A DNA stretch of 64,000 bases from CAWCDJ01 sp963836015 (lineage in GTDB: Bacteria > Acidobacteriota > Terriglobia > Bryobacterales > Bryobacteraceae). The notes under the pieces were generated by a model that was given only the letters and a program-made list of their open reading frames with translations, had not been told where the DNA came from and made no database searches. Each line of letters starts with the position of its first letter. The stretch's first letter is position 1. The position numbers and the translations under genes were made by a program. Positions 55,226 through 63,892 of the stretch are shown in pieces. The DNA lies in NCBI GenBank assembly GCA_963836015.1, contig CAWIIF010000005.1, positions 124,001-188,000 on the forward strand, written 5' to 3'.

Positions 55226-56519
55226 AGGCAAGGTATTGGACGAGCCGCCACGCAACGGATCCAGTCCGGCGGAGGAAAGCCCCAGCCGGAAATAGGGCCC
55301 GAATCAACCACCCGCGAGTTTGGCTTCCGAATGCACCACTCGGAAGCAGCTTCTCCGGTTCAGTAATGATGAACGCGCTTCCGACGCCTCAATAAGTCGT
55401 GCGACTAAGCGGGCCGCGAGATTGTCTCCTCCCAAAGTGCCTTCGGCTTGCCCTCTCCCGGATCCGAAGGACGTTCGGCAGGTTCATCCGACTGGTTCCG
55501 GACCGCACCAGGTCCCTTGGGCTAAACTCGCACAGCGGAGCGGCTGATCGGTCGGGCTGCGAACCGCGGGTAGCATTCGGGTAGCAAAAACGGGTATTTG
55601 CCGAGTTCGGGAGCCTATTGTGGCCAGCCTGCCACGGCGATTAGGGCTGCAAGTTGTTGATTATGGGGGCAGACCGCTGCTGATAGATGAGGAGATGTTG
55701 ACAGTCAGAAGCGGAGGCTGCGGATACCAGACACAGGCACGAGGAGTCGGGCGGGAGGCGGCCGACGCGGGGCGATGCGTGCGGAGCGGCAGCAGCGGCG
55801 CGGACAAGGACAGCGATTGGGGCGGCGCGAGAGCGGGGGATTGCGGAGGGTGCGGAGGTGGAGGAGCAAGACGGTGCAGGACGCGGCGCGCGGCAGCGAG
55901 CGGGGACGCACGAAAACGGGACGAGCGTCCGTCGCCAGGTTTGTTACGACGGTGAATAGCAGCGGCTGGCGAGAGGGGGGGGTCGGAGCGCCACGGTAGA
56001 GCGCTGGTAGAGAGGGGGAAGGAGAGCGGGTGGGCGAGTGCAGGGGAGAGAGCAAGAAGGAGGACGAAGCGAGCGTGGCAAGGGGAGGGCGGAGAGCGAA
56101 GCGGGGAGGAATGGAGAGGGAAAGAGGTGCGGGTGTGCAGGATGGAGCGTAGCGTGCGTGCAGCTCAAGGCAGATCTGGGAGAAGTAAGGTGAAAGAACT
56201 GGCGATGGGGGGAAATCGACCCCGGAGGGCGAGGTGCTAGATGAGAGAGTACGTAAATAAGTGGAGCAGAAGGCAAGAGCTGTATGAAGTGGTTGTGAGA
56301 GATACGAAAGAGCGGCTTGCTATTATGCTGAAGAAGCATGTAGCGAAAGAGTGAGCACTGGCAATCGTTGCGCGTAGAAGAGCTGAAAAGGCGGGGGTGG
56401 CGCAACTGGTAAACTGGAGAGTGGAATGTGGAAAATGAGGTTGCATGATGTGGCGCTTACGGAACAACGGCATCACTGAGGGCTCACACGAAGATGGAAG
56501 TCTGCAGCGCAGGCATACG
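55226..56519. other. Decayed, strongly G/A-rich non-coding stretch at the right end of the island
   Basis: About 1.3 kb without a credible gene. From about 55740 to 56450 the plus strand is conspicuously rich in G and A (runs such as GGGGAAGGAGAGCGGG) and poor in C and T, unlike any coding region in the window. The minus-strand frames here are low-complexity Ser/Pro/Leu strings and are not genes. Before it, 55230-55560 looks like scrambled coding debris. The repeat at 55566-55660 lies within it. Confidence 0.6.
55566..55660. repeat. Island-end direct repeat, right copy
   Basis: It starts with GCGGGTAGCATTCGGGTAGC plus AAA (exact copy at 44212-44234) and ends with GCCACGGCGATTAGGGCTGC, as in 43951-44026. 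In the left copy this block leads directly into tRNA-Ser; here the following 860 bp are unrelated G/A-rich DNA. Confidence 0.65.
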
Positions 56520-56635
56520 GATTCGCAATTTAAAACCACCGGTAGAGGTTTAAGATTATGTGTAGTGAGAATAGTGAGGGGTTCCCCCTAACGGTTTAGC
56601 AAACCGCTGCTTTCGACCACTCAGCCACCTCTCCG
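56520..56635 (-). pseudogene. tRNA-Ser(GCT): intact 5' half joined to a damaged 3' half
   Basis: On the minus strand from 56635 the sequence reads acceptor GGAGAGG, D arm (GGCTGAGTGGTCGAAAGCAG), anticodon arm CGGTTTGCTAAACCG and the start of a class II variable arm (TAGGGGGAA). The rest of the variable arm (ACCTCTACCGG) follows only after about 32 inserted bases. The T arm is broken by about 8 inserted bases before CGAATCC, and the 3' acceptor strand is missing. Compared with the intact 3' half at 44040, it cannot fold into a normal tRNA. It is probably the junction copy rebuilt by an integrated element and later damaged. Confidence 0.8.
56583..56603. repeat. Putative attachment core, right end of island
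   Basis: TTCCCCCTAACGGTTTAGCAA corresponds to 44074-44096, differing by two missing bases. Same orientation, so the two form a 12.5-kb direct-repeat pair bracketing the island. Confidence 0.7.
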
Positions 56636-56728
56636 TGAGATGTCGTGATCTTGTAAGCATCGTACCATACGGCTGTCGTGGTTTGACCCCTTGGCCGCGC
56701 CAGACTACAATTGGTATGCAGTTCACGT

Positions 56729-56805
56729 GCGCCCGTAGCTCAGCTGGATAGAGCGTTTGCCTCCGGAGCAAAAGGTCGGTGGTTCGAATCCACTCGGGCG
56801 TACCA
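56729..56805 (+). tRNA. tRNA-Arg(CCG)
   Basis: A complete cloverleaf of 77 nt with encoded CCA. The acceptor GCGCCCG pairs with CGGGCGT (G-U at 1-72). D arm AGCTCAGCTGGATAGAGC, anticodon arm TTTGC-CTCCGGA-GCAAA with anticodon CCG at 56763-56765, and T arm GGTGGTTCGAATCCACT are all present. It reads CGG codons. It lies 93 bp outside the island on the opposite strand to tRNA-Ser. Confidence 0.97.
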
Positions 56806-56865
56806 TCCCCCCAAAAAACTTCGACAAATCGGGCTGCAACATTAACCAGTGGTCCTGCCGGACTC

Positions 56866-57588
56866 ATGAGCACATTCATTGGAGTCGATCTGGGGTGGTA
56901 CGGAAAGCCCAGCGGTCTGGCGTCTATCGCGCTGGACGGCGGCGGGCTGCGGCTTCGGAAAATCGCACGCCTGGAAACGGTGGACGATATCCTGGGCTGG
57001 ATACAAGCCCAGGCCGGAAGCGATCACGGTGTGGTGGCGGTGGATGCTCCCCTGATCATCCGGAACCAAACCGGCATACGCCCCGCCGAGCGCGAATTGA
57101 ACCGCGACTTTCGCCGGTTCCACGCCGGCTGCCACGCCGCCAACCTCGGCCGTCCTTTCGCCCGGAACGTGGTTTCGTTCAGCGGCCGACTGGAAGCTCT
57201 GGGCTTCCGCCATGGGGCGTCCATCGCACCGCGCCAGGAAGGCCGCTTCCAGGTAGAGGTGCATCCCCATGCAGCGACGGTCAGCCTGTTCGGGCTGGAC
57301 CGGATCGTGAAGTACAAGCGCGGCACGCGGCTGCAAAGAGCGCGGGAGCTTCGCCGTCTTCGAAGCCTGGCCCTCACCCGTCTGCCGGCGCTCGATCCGG
57401 CACTGGCGTTGCGACTTCCGCCCGTGCCGAGATCCGGCAGCACCAAACCAGTCGAAGACCAGATCGACGCGGTGCTCTGCGCCTACATCGGCGCGTGCTG
57501 GTGGCTTGGCGCCGCGGAGCGAAACAGGCTGTACGGCAACGAGGAGACAGGGTATATCGTGGTGCCGCGGCCGGCCGCCGCCAGTTAG
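56866..57588 (+). CDS. DUF429 family protein
   Basis: The product is 240 residues from the ATG at 56866; the longer frame would start inside the tRNA-Arg. The N-terminus TFIGVDLGWYGKPSGLASIA resembles the ribonuclease-H-like fold of DUF429, with GVVAVDAPLIIRNQTGIRPA carrying a second Asp. CHAANLGRPF and QVEVHPHAATVSLFGL are family blocks, and DQIDAVLCAYIGACWW closes it. The acidic residues suggest a metal-dependent nuclease-like site, but no activity is known. It is probably cytoplasmic and monocistronic. Confidence 0.8.
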   Translation: MSTFIGVDLGWYGKPSGLASIALDGGGLRLRKIARLETVDDILGWIQAQAGSDHGVVAVDAPLIIRNQTGIRPAERELNRDFRRFHAGCHAANLGRPFARNVVSFSGRLEALGFRHGASIAPRQEGRFQVEVHPHAATVSLFGLDRIVKYKRGTRLQRARELRRLRSLALTRLPALDPALALRLPPVPRSGSTKPVEDQIDAVLCAYIGACWWLGAAERNRLYGNEETGYIVVPRPAAAS

Positions 57589-57651
57589 GTTACAGGGCCT
57601 GTATTCGACCCTGTACCCGCCGCCTGGCCGCGGACGGCCGCGCGAGGTCGC

Positions 57652-60600
57652 TTAGAAGGTGACTCGCAGCCCGAGCTGCATGTTGCGCGGGCCGGTGCCG
57701 CCGGTGCCCTGGTTGGCAATCAGACCGGCGAGCGTGCTGGTGACCCTGCCGAAATTGGCGCTGCCGACCGTTACGTTCGGATTCGCAAATGCCGGCGAAT
57801 TGGTGAAATTGGTGGTCTCCGCCCGCAGTTCGATCCCCCATCTCTCCTTGATGCGGAATTTCCGGAAGAGCGACAGGTCCAGGTCGCCGAGCCCGGGGCC
57901 GGAGACGTTGTTGTGCCCCATGTTTCCCCAATGCGGCGTCTTTCCGTCGGCGTCCAAAGGCTGTTTGAACTGCGAGGTGTCGAACCAGAGATCCGTTCCC
58001 GAGGTGCCCGCGACGCCGTGCAGCACGCTGAACTGCCCGGTCATGTCGGGGGTAAACGAGCTGCTGGGCGTGTTGGCGCTGACGGTGGTGCCGAATGTCA
58101 TGGGCAAGCCCGTCATGAGCGTGAGGACGCCGTTGACCTGCCAGTCGCCGAACACCCAGCTGCCGGGTCCCTTGGTCAGCAGTTTCTTGTTCCGGCCGAA
58201 CGGCAGCTCCCACAGGAAACTCTGAACGAACGTGTGGGTGCGGTCGAAGTCCAGGCGCGAATAGGTGCGGCGCTGCTGGATGTAGTTCCACAACCCGCCA
58301 TCTTCGCTCGAGTACCCCATGGCTTTGCCGAAGGTGTAAGCGGTAGTCAGCATGAAACCGCCGCTGAAGCGCCGGTCGGCCTTAATCTGCACGCTGTTGT
58401 AGTTGTTGCTGTATCCGGCGTACCGGAGCAGAACGTCGGCGTTCTTGCCGAAGGCGGCATACAGTGGACGGCCGGCGGCGCCGCCGTTGAACACTTGGCC
58501 TGCATTGATGTTGTAGGCCACGGGCGCGCGCACGGTGTGGTTGCCCACATAGGCCGCTTCGATCGTGAAGTTCTTGGGCAGTTGCCGCTGGAACGCGAAG
58601 TTCCAAGACTCGATGTAGCCCTCGCGATAATCCAGCGGGATGGCGCTATTGATGTTCTGCGCCAGGAGTCCGGGCGTGTTCCCGACGATCAGGCCGTTCG
58701 ACGGGATCGACACGATCAGCGGGGAGGGGAAGCCCGTGGCCATTGAGCCGTAGATGCCCGGCGCCGTCTGCGCCTGTCCGTAGGATCCCAACGACGTGTA
58801 TGAGTTGCTCTGCTTTACCGGGTAGTTGTCCCAAGCCAGCTTGTTATCGGGGAAGGGAATCCAACTCATGCCAAACCCGCCGCGGAAAACGGTCTTTGGG
58901 TCGACGCGGAAGGCGAAACCGAGGCGCGGAGCGAAATTTGTGTAGTACGTCTTGCGGCCCAGGTTCATCGGAATATCGCCGTACCCGGCTACCTTGAACG
59001 TGTTGGTCCAGAAATCGTAGTTGGACCATCCGCCCTTCAGGCGCGGGGTTCCGGGCGGGTAGAAATCGTGCCGGACTCCCAGGTCGATCGTCAGCTTCTG
59101 GCTGATCTGCCACTTGTCCTGCACGTAGCTGAACAGCGAGTACAGGCGGTTCGTGGGGAACTGCACCGAGAGGTCGCGCCGGAAGGTATTCGGGGTATCC
59201 ACCAGGAGACTGGCCAGGCCATTCACCTGGTCCAGGACTGAGGAGCCCGGCGTGGAAGTCTGGTTATCCCGGAACTGGTACTCGCCGCGCGGTCCGCCGG
59301 CATCCTGCGTCTGCAGCAGTTCTTCGCGGCCGCGGCGGAAGTCGGCGCCCCACTTGATGGTGTGGTTGTGCAGGATCTTCGTAAAGCCGCCGACATAGTC
59401 GAAATTCGTCTCGGCGCGATTCCAGGGAAGGCTGGCCGCGTATCCGACCAGCGGGTCGGCATAGCCGCTGACGCTCATCGACGTCAGGCCGCTCGTCCAG
59501 TTGTCCAGGTTGGCGCCCCTGATTCCGATCGCCTCGGCGGCGTTGGTGCCGCTGTCGAGGTTCGTTGCGACGTTGCTGTAGCGGCTCACTCCGACGCGCG
59601 CTTCCATCACCAGGGTCGGCGAGAATAGCCGTGTGTAGTTGACCGCGGTGCTCTGCGTCCGGTTGACTCCGGTGGCCGCGAAGGCCTTGCCGCCGCCGCC
59701 GTAGATGCCGAACCGTCCCGGGTCCGTCACCACCGGCCTCTGGAAGCTGTAGCGCACGCTAAAGCGGTCTTTGTCGGTCTGGGCGTGATCGACCTTCACG
59801 TCGAAGGAGTCGGCGTCTTTCTTGCGGGTGGTCTGGCCGGCAAAGTTATTGGTAATGCCGCTCCCCAGGTTTGGAAGGGGTACAAATCCCAAAATCTTCT
59901 TCGCGATCGGGCTGATGCGCGCATCGGGAATCTGGTTGTTTGGGAAGGGAGTCCGTCCCACCCCGGTATCCAAATTGCCCGTCGAGGGATCGTACACCAC
60001 GTATTTGCCCTGGCTGCTGAAATCGCCGGAGCGGAATGCTGTGCCCGGTACGGTGATGATGTAGCCGTCGCCGCGCCGGTCCTTCACTTCCAGGAAATCG
60101 CCGAAAAAGAACGTTCTGTTCTTCCTGATCGGGCCGCCCACGTTGAAGCCGTAATAGTTGTAAGTGGTCACGGGCTTGGAGGGCTGGAAGGTCTCCCGCG
60201 CATTGAACGTGCTGTTGTTGTGGAACCAGTACACGCCGCCGTGCAGGTCGTTGGTGCCCGATTTCAGGATGATGTTAGTGACCGCGCCCCCGGCGCGCCC
60301 CAGCTCCGCTTCGTAGTTGCTGGTGGAGACGTCCACGGTCTGCAGCGCCTCGAGTGGCGGAATCAGCACGGTGAGCAGGCCGGTGCGGTGGTTGTTGTCC
60401 ACGCCTTCGAACTGCACGTTATTGCCTTCGCGGGCAACGCCGTTCACTTGCGTGGTCAACGATCCTTGCGAGTTGAAGAACTCCGAATGCGGTTGAAAAG
60501 CCCGCGTGGTGCCCGGCACCAGGTTCAGCATCGACTGGAAGTTCCGGCTGTAGCCCATCGGCAGGGCGGCCAGTTGTGCGGTTTCGATCTTGCGTCCCGT

Positions 60601-60865
60601 ATCGGCGCGATCGGTCTGCAGGATCGCGGTTTCCGCCGTGACCGTCACCGATTCGCTGACCTGGCCTGGTTGCAGCGTCAAGTCCGCGCGAATCGTGGTG
60701 TTGACCAGAAGGTCCACACCCTCTTTGACCGCGGTGCGGAAGCCGGCATGTTCCACCGATACCCGGTAGGTTCCAGGGTCTAACGTGGGGAACGAATAGT
60801 TCCCGCTGTCGTTGGTGTCCATGCTGCGGCTTAACCCGGTTTTGGTTTCCGTGATGGTTACCTTA
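57652..60865 (-). pseudogene. TonB-dependent receptor, Oar-like, main part cut off by IS insertion
   Basis: This holds residues from the middle of the carboxypeptidase-like domain to the end of the barrel (open frame from ATG 60822, 1,056 aa). GNYSFPTLDPGTYRVSVEHA is the domain end; VQFEGVDNNHRTGLLTV and LQTVDVSTSNYEAELGRAGG belong to the plug; the C-terminus is MQLGLRVTF with terminal Phe. Codons upstream of 60822 up to the IS edge still encode VTITETKTGLSRS in frame. The signal peptide and start lie beyond the IS at 62782-62918. Removing the IS and one TTA copy gives a 1,115-aa receptor. Without its leader this part should not reach the outer membrane. Confidence 0.9.
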
Positions 60866-60882
60866 GGGCTGACGCAACAATA
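60866..60882 (+). repeat. Terminal inverted repeat, left end of the IS
   Basis: GGGCTGACGCAACAATA, adjacent to the TTA duplication. It lies 4 bp beyond the transposase stop region and pairs with 62765-62781, with three mismatches. Confidence 0.85.
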
Positions 60883-60885
60883 GAT

Positions 60886-62579
60886 TCACATCGGAGCAAT
60901 GGTGTAGTTCCAGGCTGGCAGCATGGAGTGTCGTTTGAGGGAAAGACGGCGGACCTGCTCCGGATCGGGTGATGTGCCGGTTGGATAATGTTTGCGGTCG
61001 AGGTAAGCAGAGACGGTGAGACCGGTTCGAGTGCAGGTGTTGCGGATGAAGTTGAGGACTTTGGGGTAGCTATCGAGAGGCTCGGCGGCCCAGTTTTTGG
61101 AAATTTCGGAAAACAGACGGTGCTCGATGGGATTCCATTTGGAAGCGCCGGTAGGATAGTGGGCAACGGTTACGGTGAGCCCAAAGCTGTTGCAGAGTTG
61201 GGTTTGAAGTTCGGTTTTCCAGGCGCCGGTCCGGCAACTGTTGCTGCCGCCAGTATCGGCGAGGATAAGCAACTGCCTCCCGCGGCGGTAGCGCTCGGCG
61301 CCGTCGCGCTTCCACCAGCCGGCGATGGAGTGGGCGGCAAAGGCTGCCGTGTCATGCGAAATGCCTACGAAGACCGAGCCTCGGTTGGCGAGCAGGTCAT
61401 AGATACCATACGGAATCGCGACGCCGATGGCATCGGAACGGAAATCGTGATCATTGACCCGTACGGGCGTGCGATCCCACTTGACGCCATTGTTCTTGAA
61501 GTTGCCGACCAGTTCCCGCTTTTTGGTATCAACGCTGATGATCGGCAACCCTTGGCGCTCAAAGCGGGTACGTAATGAGGAGATGTAACGGAACTGTTGG
61601 TCGCGGTCCGGACTCGAGTCGGTGGCAATGGCTTTGCGATTCACGCGCAGGGAATAATCCATATCGTGAAGCAGCCGCGCCACGGTATTGGCTGAGATCT
61701 CGATATGGAGGTGCCGGAGCAGTTCGGCGATTCCGGCAGGCGTCTTGTGGGTCCATCGAATGCCCGTGATAGGATCGCCGGCGGTGTCGTGTTCCAGCAG
61801 GATTCCGATGGCTTCGATTACTTCGGGCGTTTTTTTTCCACCGGCTTGCGCCCGGCGCCGGACTGTCGGATCCGGCCGACCTCGACGTCCTGCTCCAGCA
61901 ACTGGCGGCGCCCGCGGGCGATGGTGTGCGGATCGAGGCCCAGAAATTCGGCGAGCACGCTGTCGCCGCCGTGGCCGAGTTTCAGGGATTCCAGAGCGGC
62001 GTACAAGCGGCGCTGCTGCTCGTCCAGCAGGCTGTAGAACAAAATGATGGCAGCTTTCAACTCATCGGGAGACACTTCCAGACGAGCGGCATCGACCACC
62101 GTGGGAACCGACTGGTTGCTACGACGTGTCAGAGACTGCCGCTGGCGGGTGGCTGGATCGATGGAGGTATAGAGGAACAGACCGGAGATCAACTCCCGGG
62201 CGATCCTTTTCTGCTGAACGAGGTGGCGTAGCGCATCTTGCGCGCCTACATGGAGGATTGCCGACAGTTCTTCGGCAAAATATCCCGCCCCCGAGCTATG
62301 GATGAACGCCTCGGCGGTGGCCAGCAAGGTACCGTAGCGGGAGAACCATGCTGGGGCGCAGGACCACAGGCCGTCGGCTCCGAAGCGGACGATCTCGCGA
62401 AGCGTGTAGAAGCGGCCGCCATGAGAGTAGCTGGTCAGGTAGTCGAGTTCTTTGAGCTTTCGGAACACGGTGAGGTCGACATCCGTGCCGAGGACGCGTT
62501 TTAGATCGGGAAGCGTTGCGATTCTGTCGCGGAGCAGCAGCTTCCGCAAGGAATCCGGCGAGAAGGCGAGGGGCCTCAT
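60886..62579 (-). CDS. ISAzo13-family transposase, expressed through -1 frameshifting
   Basis: Frame 1 (62579-61818, 253 aa) encodes an N-terminal extension and a DNA-binding region (RLYAALESLKLGHGGDSVLA; GLDPHTIARGRRQLLEQD). Frame 2 continues without a stop from 61830 to 60886: DPITGIRWTHKTPAGIAELL, then the DDE catalytic core with Asp in ISVDTKKRELVG, Asp in ILADTGGSNS and Glu in KWNPIEHRLFS. A -1 slip on A8 at 61830-61837 joins them into about 564 residues. Frame 1 alone would stop 18 nt after the run. All three catalytic acids are present, so the element may be active. Confidence 0.88.
61830..61838 (-). other. A8 slippery sequence for -1 frameshifting
   Basis: On the minus strand GAAAAAAAAC is read GAA-AAA-AAA-C in frame 1, which places the heptamer A-AAA-AAA in the standard 0-frame phase. 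Slipping back one base gives AAA-AAA-ACG and enters the catalytic frame. Frame 1 stops shortly after, at 61818-61820. Confidence 0.75.
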
Positions 62580-62580
62580 A

Positions 62581-62627
62581 ATGTTATAGTTGCGACTGAA
62601 ACAGCATTACAATCGAGACTATAACAT
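62581..62627. promoter_or_regulatory. Inverted repeat just upstream of the transposase start
   Basis: ATGTTATAGT (62581-62590) and ACTATAACAT (62618-62627) are perfect 10-bp inverted repeats 27 bp apart, directly in front of the transposase ATG at 62579. The AT-rich arms stand out in a GC-rich element. They could be an operator for transposase autoregulation or include its -10 region. Confidence 0.5.
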
Positions 62628-62764
62628 AACCGAGAGTGAAACGGGGCAAAGGTCGGATCGGTTTCAACGGCCCATCAATATTGGACCAGCCGCTTACTGC
62701 GAAGGGGATGATCCGGAATCGGCAGCCCTTGATAATGTGGCTGTCACGACCACTGATGAGTGGT

Positions 62765-62781
62765 TATTTTTGCGTGGGCCC
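62765..62781 (-). repeat. Terminal inverted repeat, right end of the IS
   Basis: Read inward: GGGCCCACGCAAAAATA, adjacent to the second TTA at 62782-62784. Confidence 0.85.
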
Positions 62782-62918
62782 TTAGCTTGCGGGACGGTAG
62801 CCCCGGAAGAGTCGGTCACGGTGCCCAGAAGACTGCCATTCACTGCCTGGCTGAATAGCAAGGCTGCTGTCAGCATCAGCAGAGTGGCGCATACGAAGAT
62901 CGGACGTAGATCTTTCAT
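62782..62918 (-). pseudogene. N-terminal fragment of the IS-interrupted TonB-dependent receptor
   Basis: ATG at 62918 opens a signal peptide (IFVCATLLMLTAALLFSQA) and the first strands of the carboxypeptidase-like domain (NGSLLGTVTDSSGATVPQA). Homology stops exactly at the TTA/IS edge; the open frame then runs about 27 codons into the IS and ends. The remainder of the receptor is at 57652-60865. This fragment would be secreted as a short useless peptide. Confidence 0.9.
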
Positions 62919-63078
62919 TGACTAACCTCACCCCAGATCGAGAGAAATCGACCTTTTAGGATTAAAATTTTACCGCAGCTCCGGGCGTAAGAAAAGGTGG
63001 AGGGGATAACCTCTTACCTCTGCTATCCCATACACCGTATGCGGAATTGGGATGATCGAAAGATCTCAAACAGGTTTG

Positions 63079-63711
63079 CTAGTTCTTCAGCAGTGAAGGA
63101 CGCGGCCGGCGGGAGGGTGTCAGTTCGGCGCGAATTCGTGCGAACTCCGCGGTCGAAATCACCCCGTCACCGCGCGGAGGGATGGCCCGGATGGCGGCTG
63201 TGATCGCGGCGGTCCGCTCCGCCATCGTGGCTCCGCGCGCATTCCGGCTTACATAATCGAGCAGCGCGCTGGGGTCGTAGCCGGCCGCGATCATCATCTG
63301 CACGGCGCTCCGATCGGCCTCCAGCGCGGATGGCGGCCTGTAAATTGCGGGGATCGAGCCTGTAGCCGGAGGCACCTGTTGGAACGGCGTCATGGCTCTG
63401 GCCAGCATGCCGGCGAACTCGGCTTCGCTCTCGGTGGACAGGATCAGCGCCGCCGGCACGAACAAGTAGCCCCCAGGGAATGATATGGCCTCGTGTGTGG
63501 CGTTGATGTCATTAGTGACCGTAACATGCCAGACACTTCCGCTCAGGCGCGTCGCCAGCCGATCGATGTATCTCTGCACATCGGGGTTGTCCAGCGGAGT
63601 GACGGATTTCGAGAACTGTGCCGCCATGTATTTGCCCAGTGCGGCTTCCTTGTCACTTTGAGCGAACAGCGTGCCGGCACCCACTGCGAGAGTCAGAGCC
63701 AGTTTCCGCAT
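63079..63711 (-). CDS. M48-like peptidase homologue lacking the zinc motif
   Basis: The 210-residue product has a signal peptide (KLALTLAVGAGTLFAQ). It follows secreted M48 (BepA/YggG-like) proteins: VQRYIDRLATRLSGSVWHVT, INATHEAISFPGGYLFVPAA, then ESEAEFAGMLARAMTPFQQ. In active members this last segment continues as HExxH; here that position reads ARAMTP, so two zinc-binding His and the catalytic Glu are gone. A downstream ALEADRSAVQMMIAAGYDPS, including the third ligand Glu, is kept. It is therefore a likely pseudoenzyme, or a decaying gene. About 100 residues of the usual middle region also appear shortened. Confidence 0.7.
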   Translation of the reverse strand: MRKLALTLAVGAGTLFAQSDKEAALGKYMAAQFSKSVTPLDNPDVQRYIDRLATRLSGSVWHVTVTNDINATHEAISFPGGYLFVPAALILSTESEAEFAGMLARAMTPFQQVPPATGSIPAIYRPPSALEADRSAVQMMIAAGYDPSALLDYVSRNARGATMAERTAAITAAIRAIPPRGDGVISTAEFARIRAELTPSRRPRPSLLKN

Positions 63712-63880
63712 TTGACCACTTCGACGTCCGGTAACCCTTCGCCGTTTCCGGAATATCCGGTACCGGCGTCACGTCGTCGGGATCGCGCAGGAAGGCTTCC
63801 AGGGCGTGGAGCCCGGCTTTTTCGGCGATGCCCAGTAATGTTCCGGAAACAGCAAAAAGCGATCCCCGCCGGGACGTCAT
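63653..63880 (-). CDS. Possible small hypothetical protein, 75 aa
   Basis: The sequence reads like a protein in its first 50 residues (TLLGIAEKAGLHALEAFLRD, then PDDVTPVPDIPETAKG), with a basic start (MTSRRGS). I recognise no family. No clear ribosome binding site is visible, and the 3' end overlaps the M48-like gene start by 59 bp, so it could be chance or a truncated gene. Confidence 0.3.
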   Translation of the reverse strand: MTSRRGSLFAVSGTLLGIAEKAGLHALEAFLRDPDDVTPVPDIPETAKGYRTSKWSNAETGSDSRSGCRHAVRSK

Positions 63881-63892
63881 GCCGGTCGCTTT

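Larger units (their letters stand above)
60866..62781 (-). mobile_element. Complete ISAzo13-type insertion sequence, 1,916 bp
   Basis: The ends are imperfect 17-bp inverted repeats (GGGCTGACGCAACAATA at 60866-60882; GGGCCCACGCAAAAATA read inward from 62781), matching at 14 of 17 positions. TTA at 60863-60865 and 62782-62784 is the target duplication. The element carries one transposase gene in two frames. Excising it together with one TTA restores the reading frame of the host TonB receptor exactly (VPQA-K-VTITETK), which fixes both edges. Confidence 0.93.

Noticed and set aside
55944..56539. Minus-strand frames within the G/A-rich tract
   Set aside because: Low-complexity Ser/Pro/Leu strings that follow from the base bias; no family resemblance, and they run through the broken tRNA region.
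56556..56879. 107-codon minus-strand frame across the tRNA-Ser and tRNA-Arg region
   Set aside because: It translates tRNA genes; such frames are a common annotation artefact.
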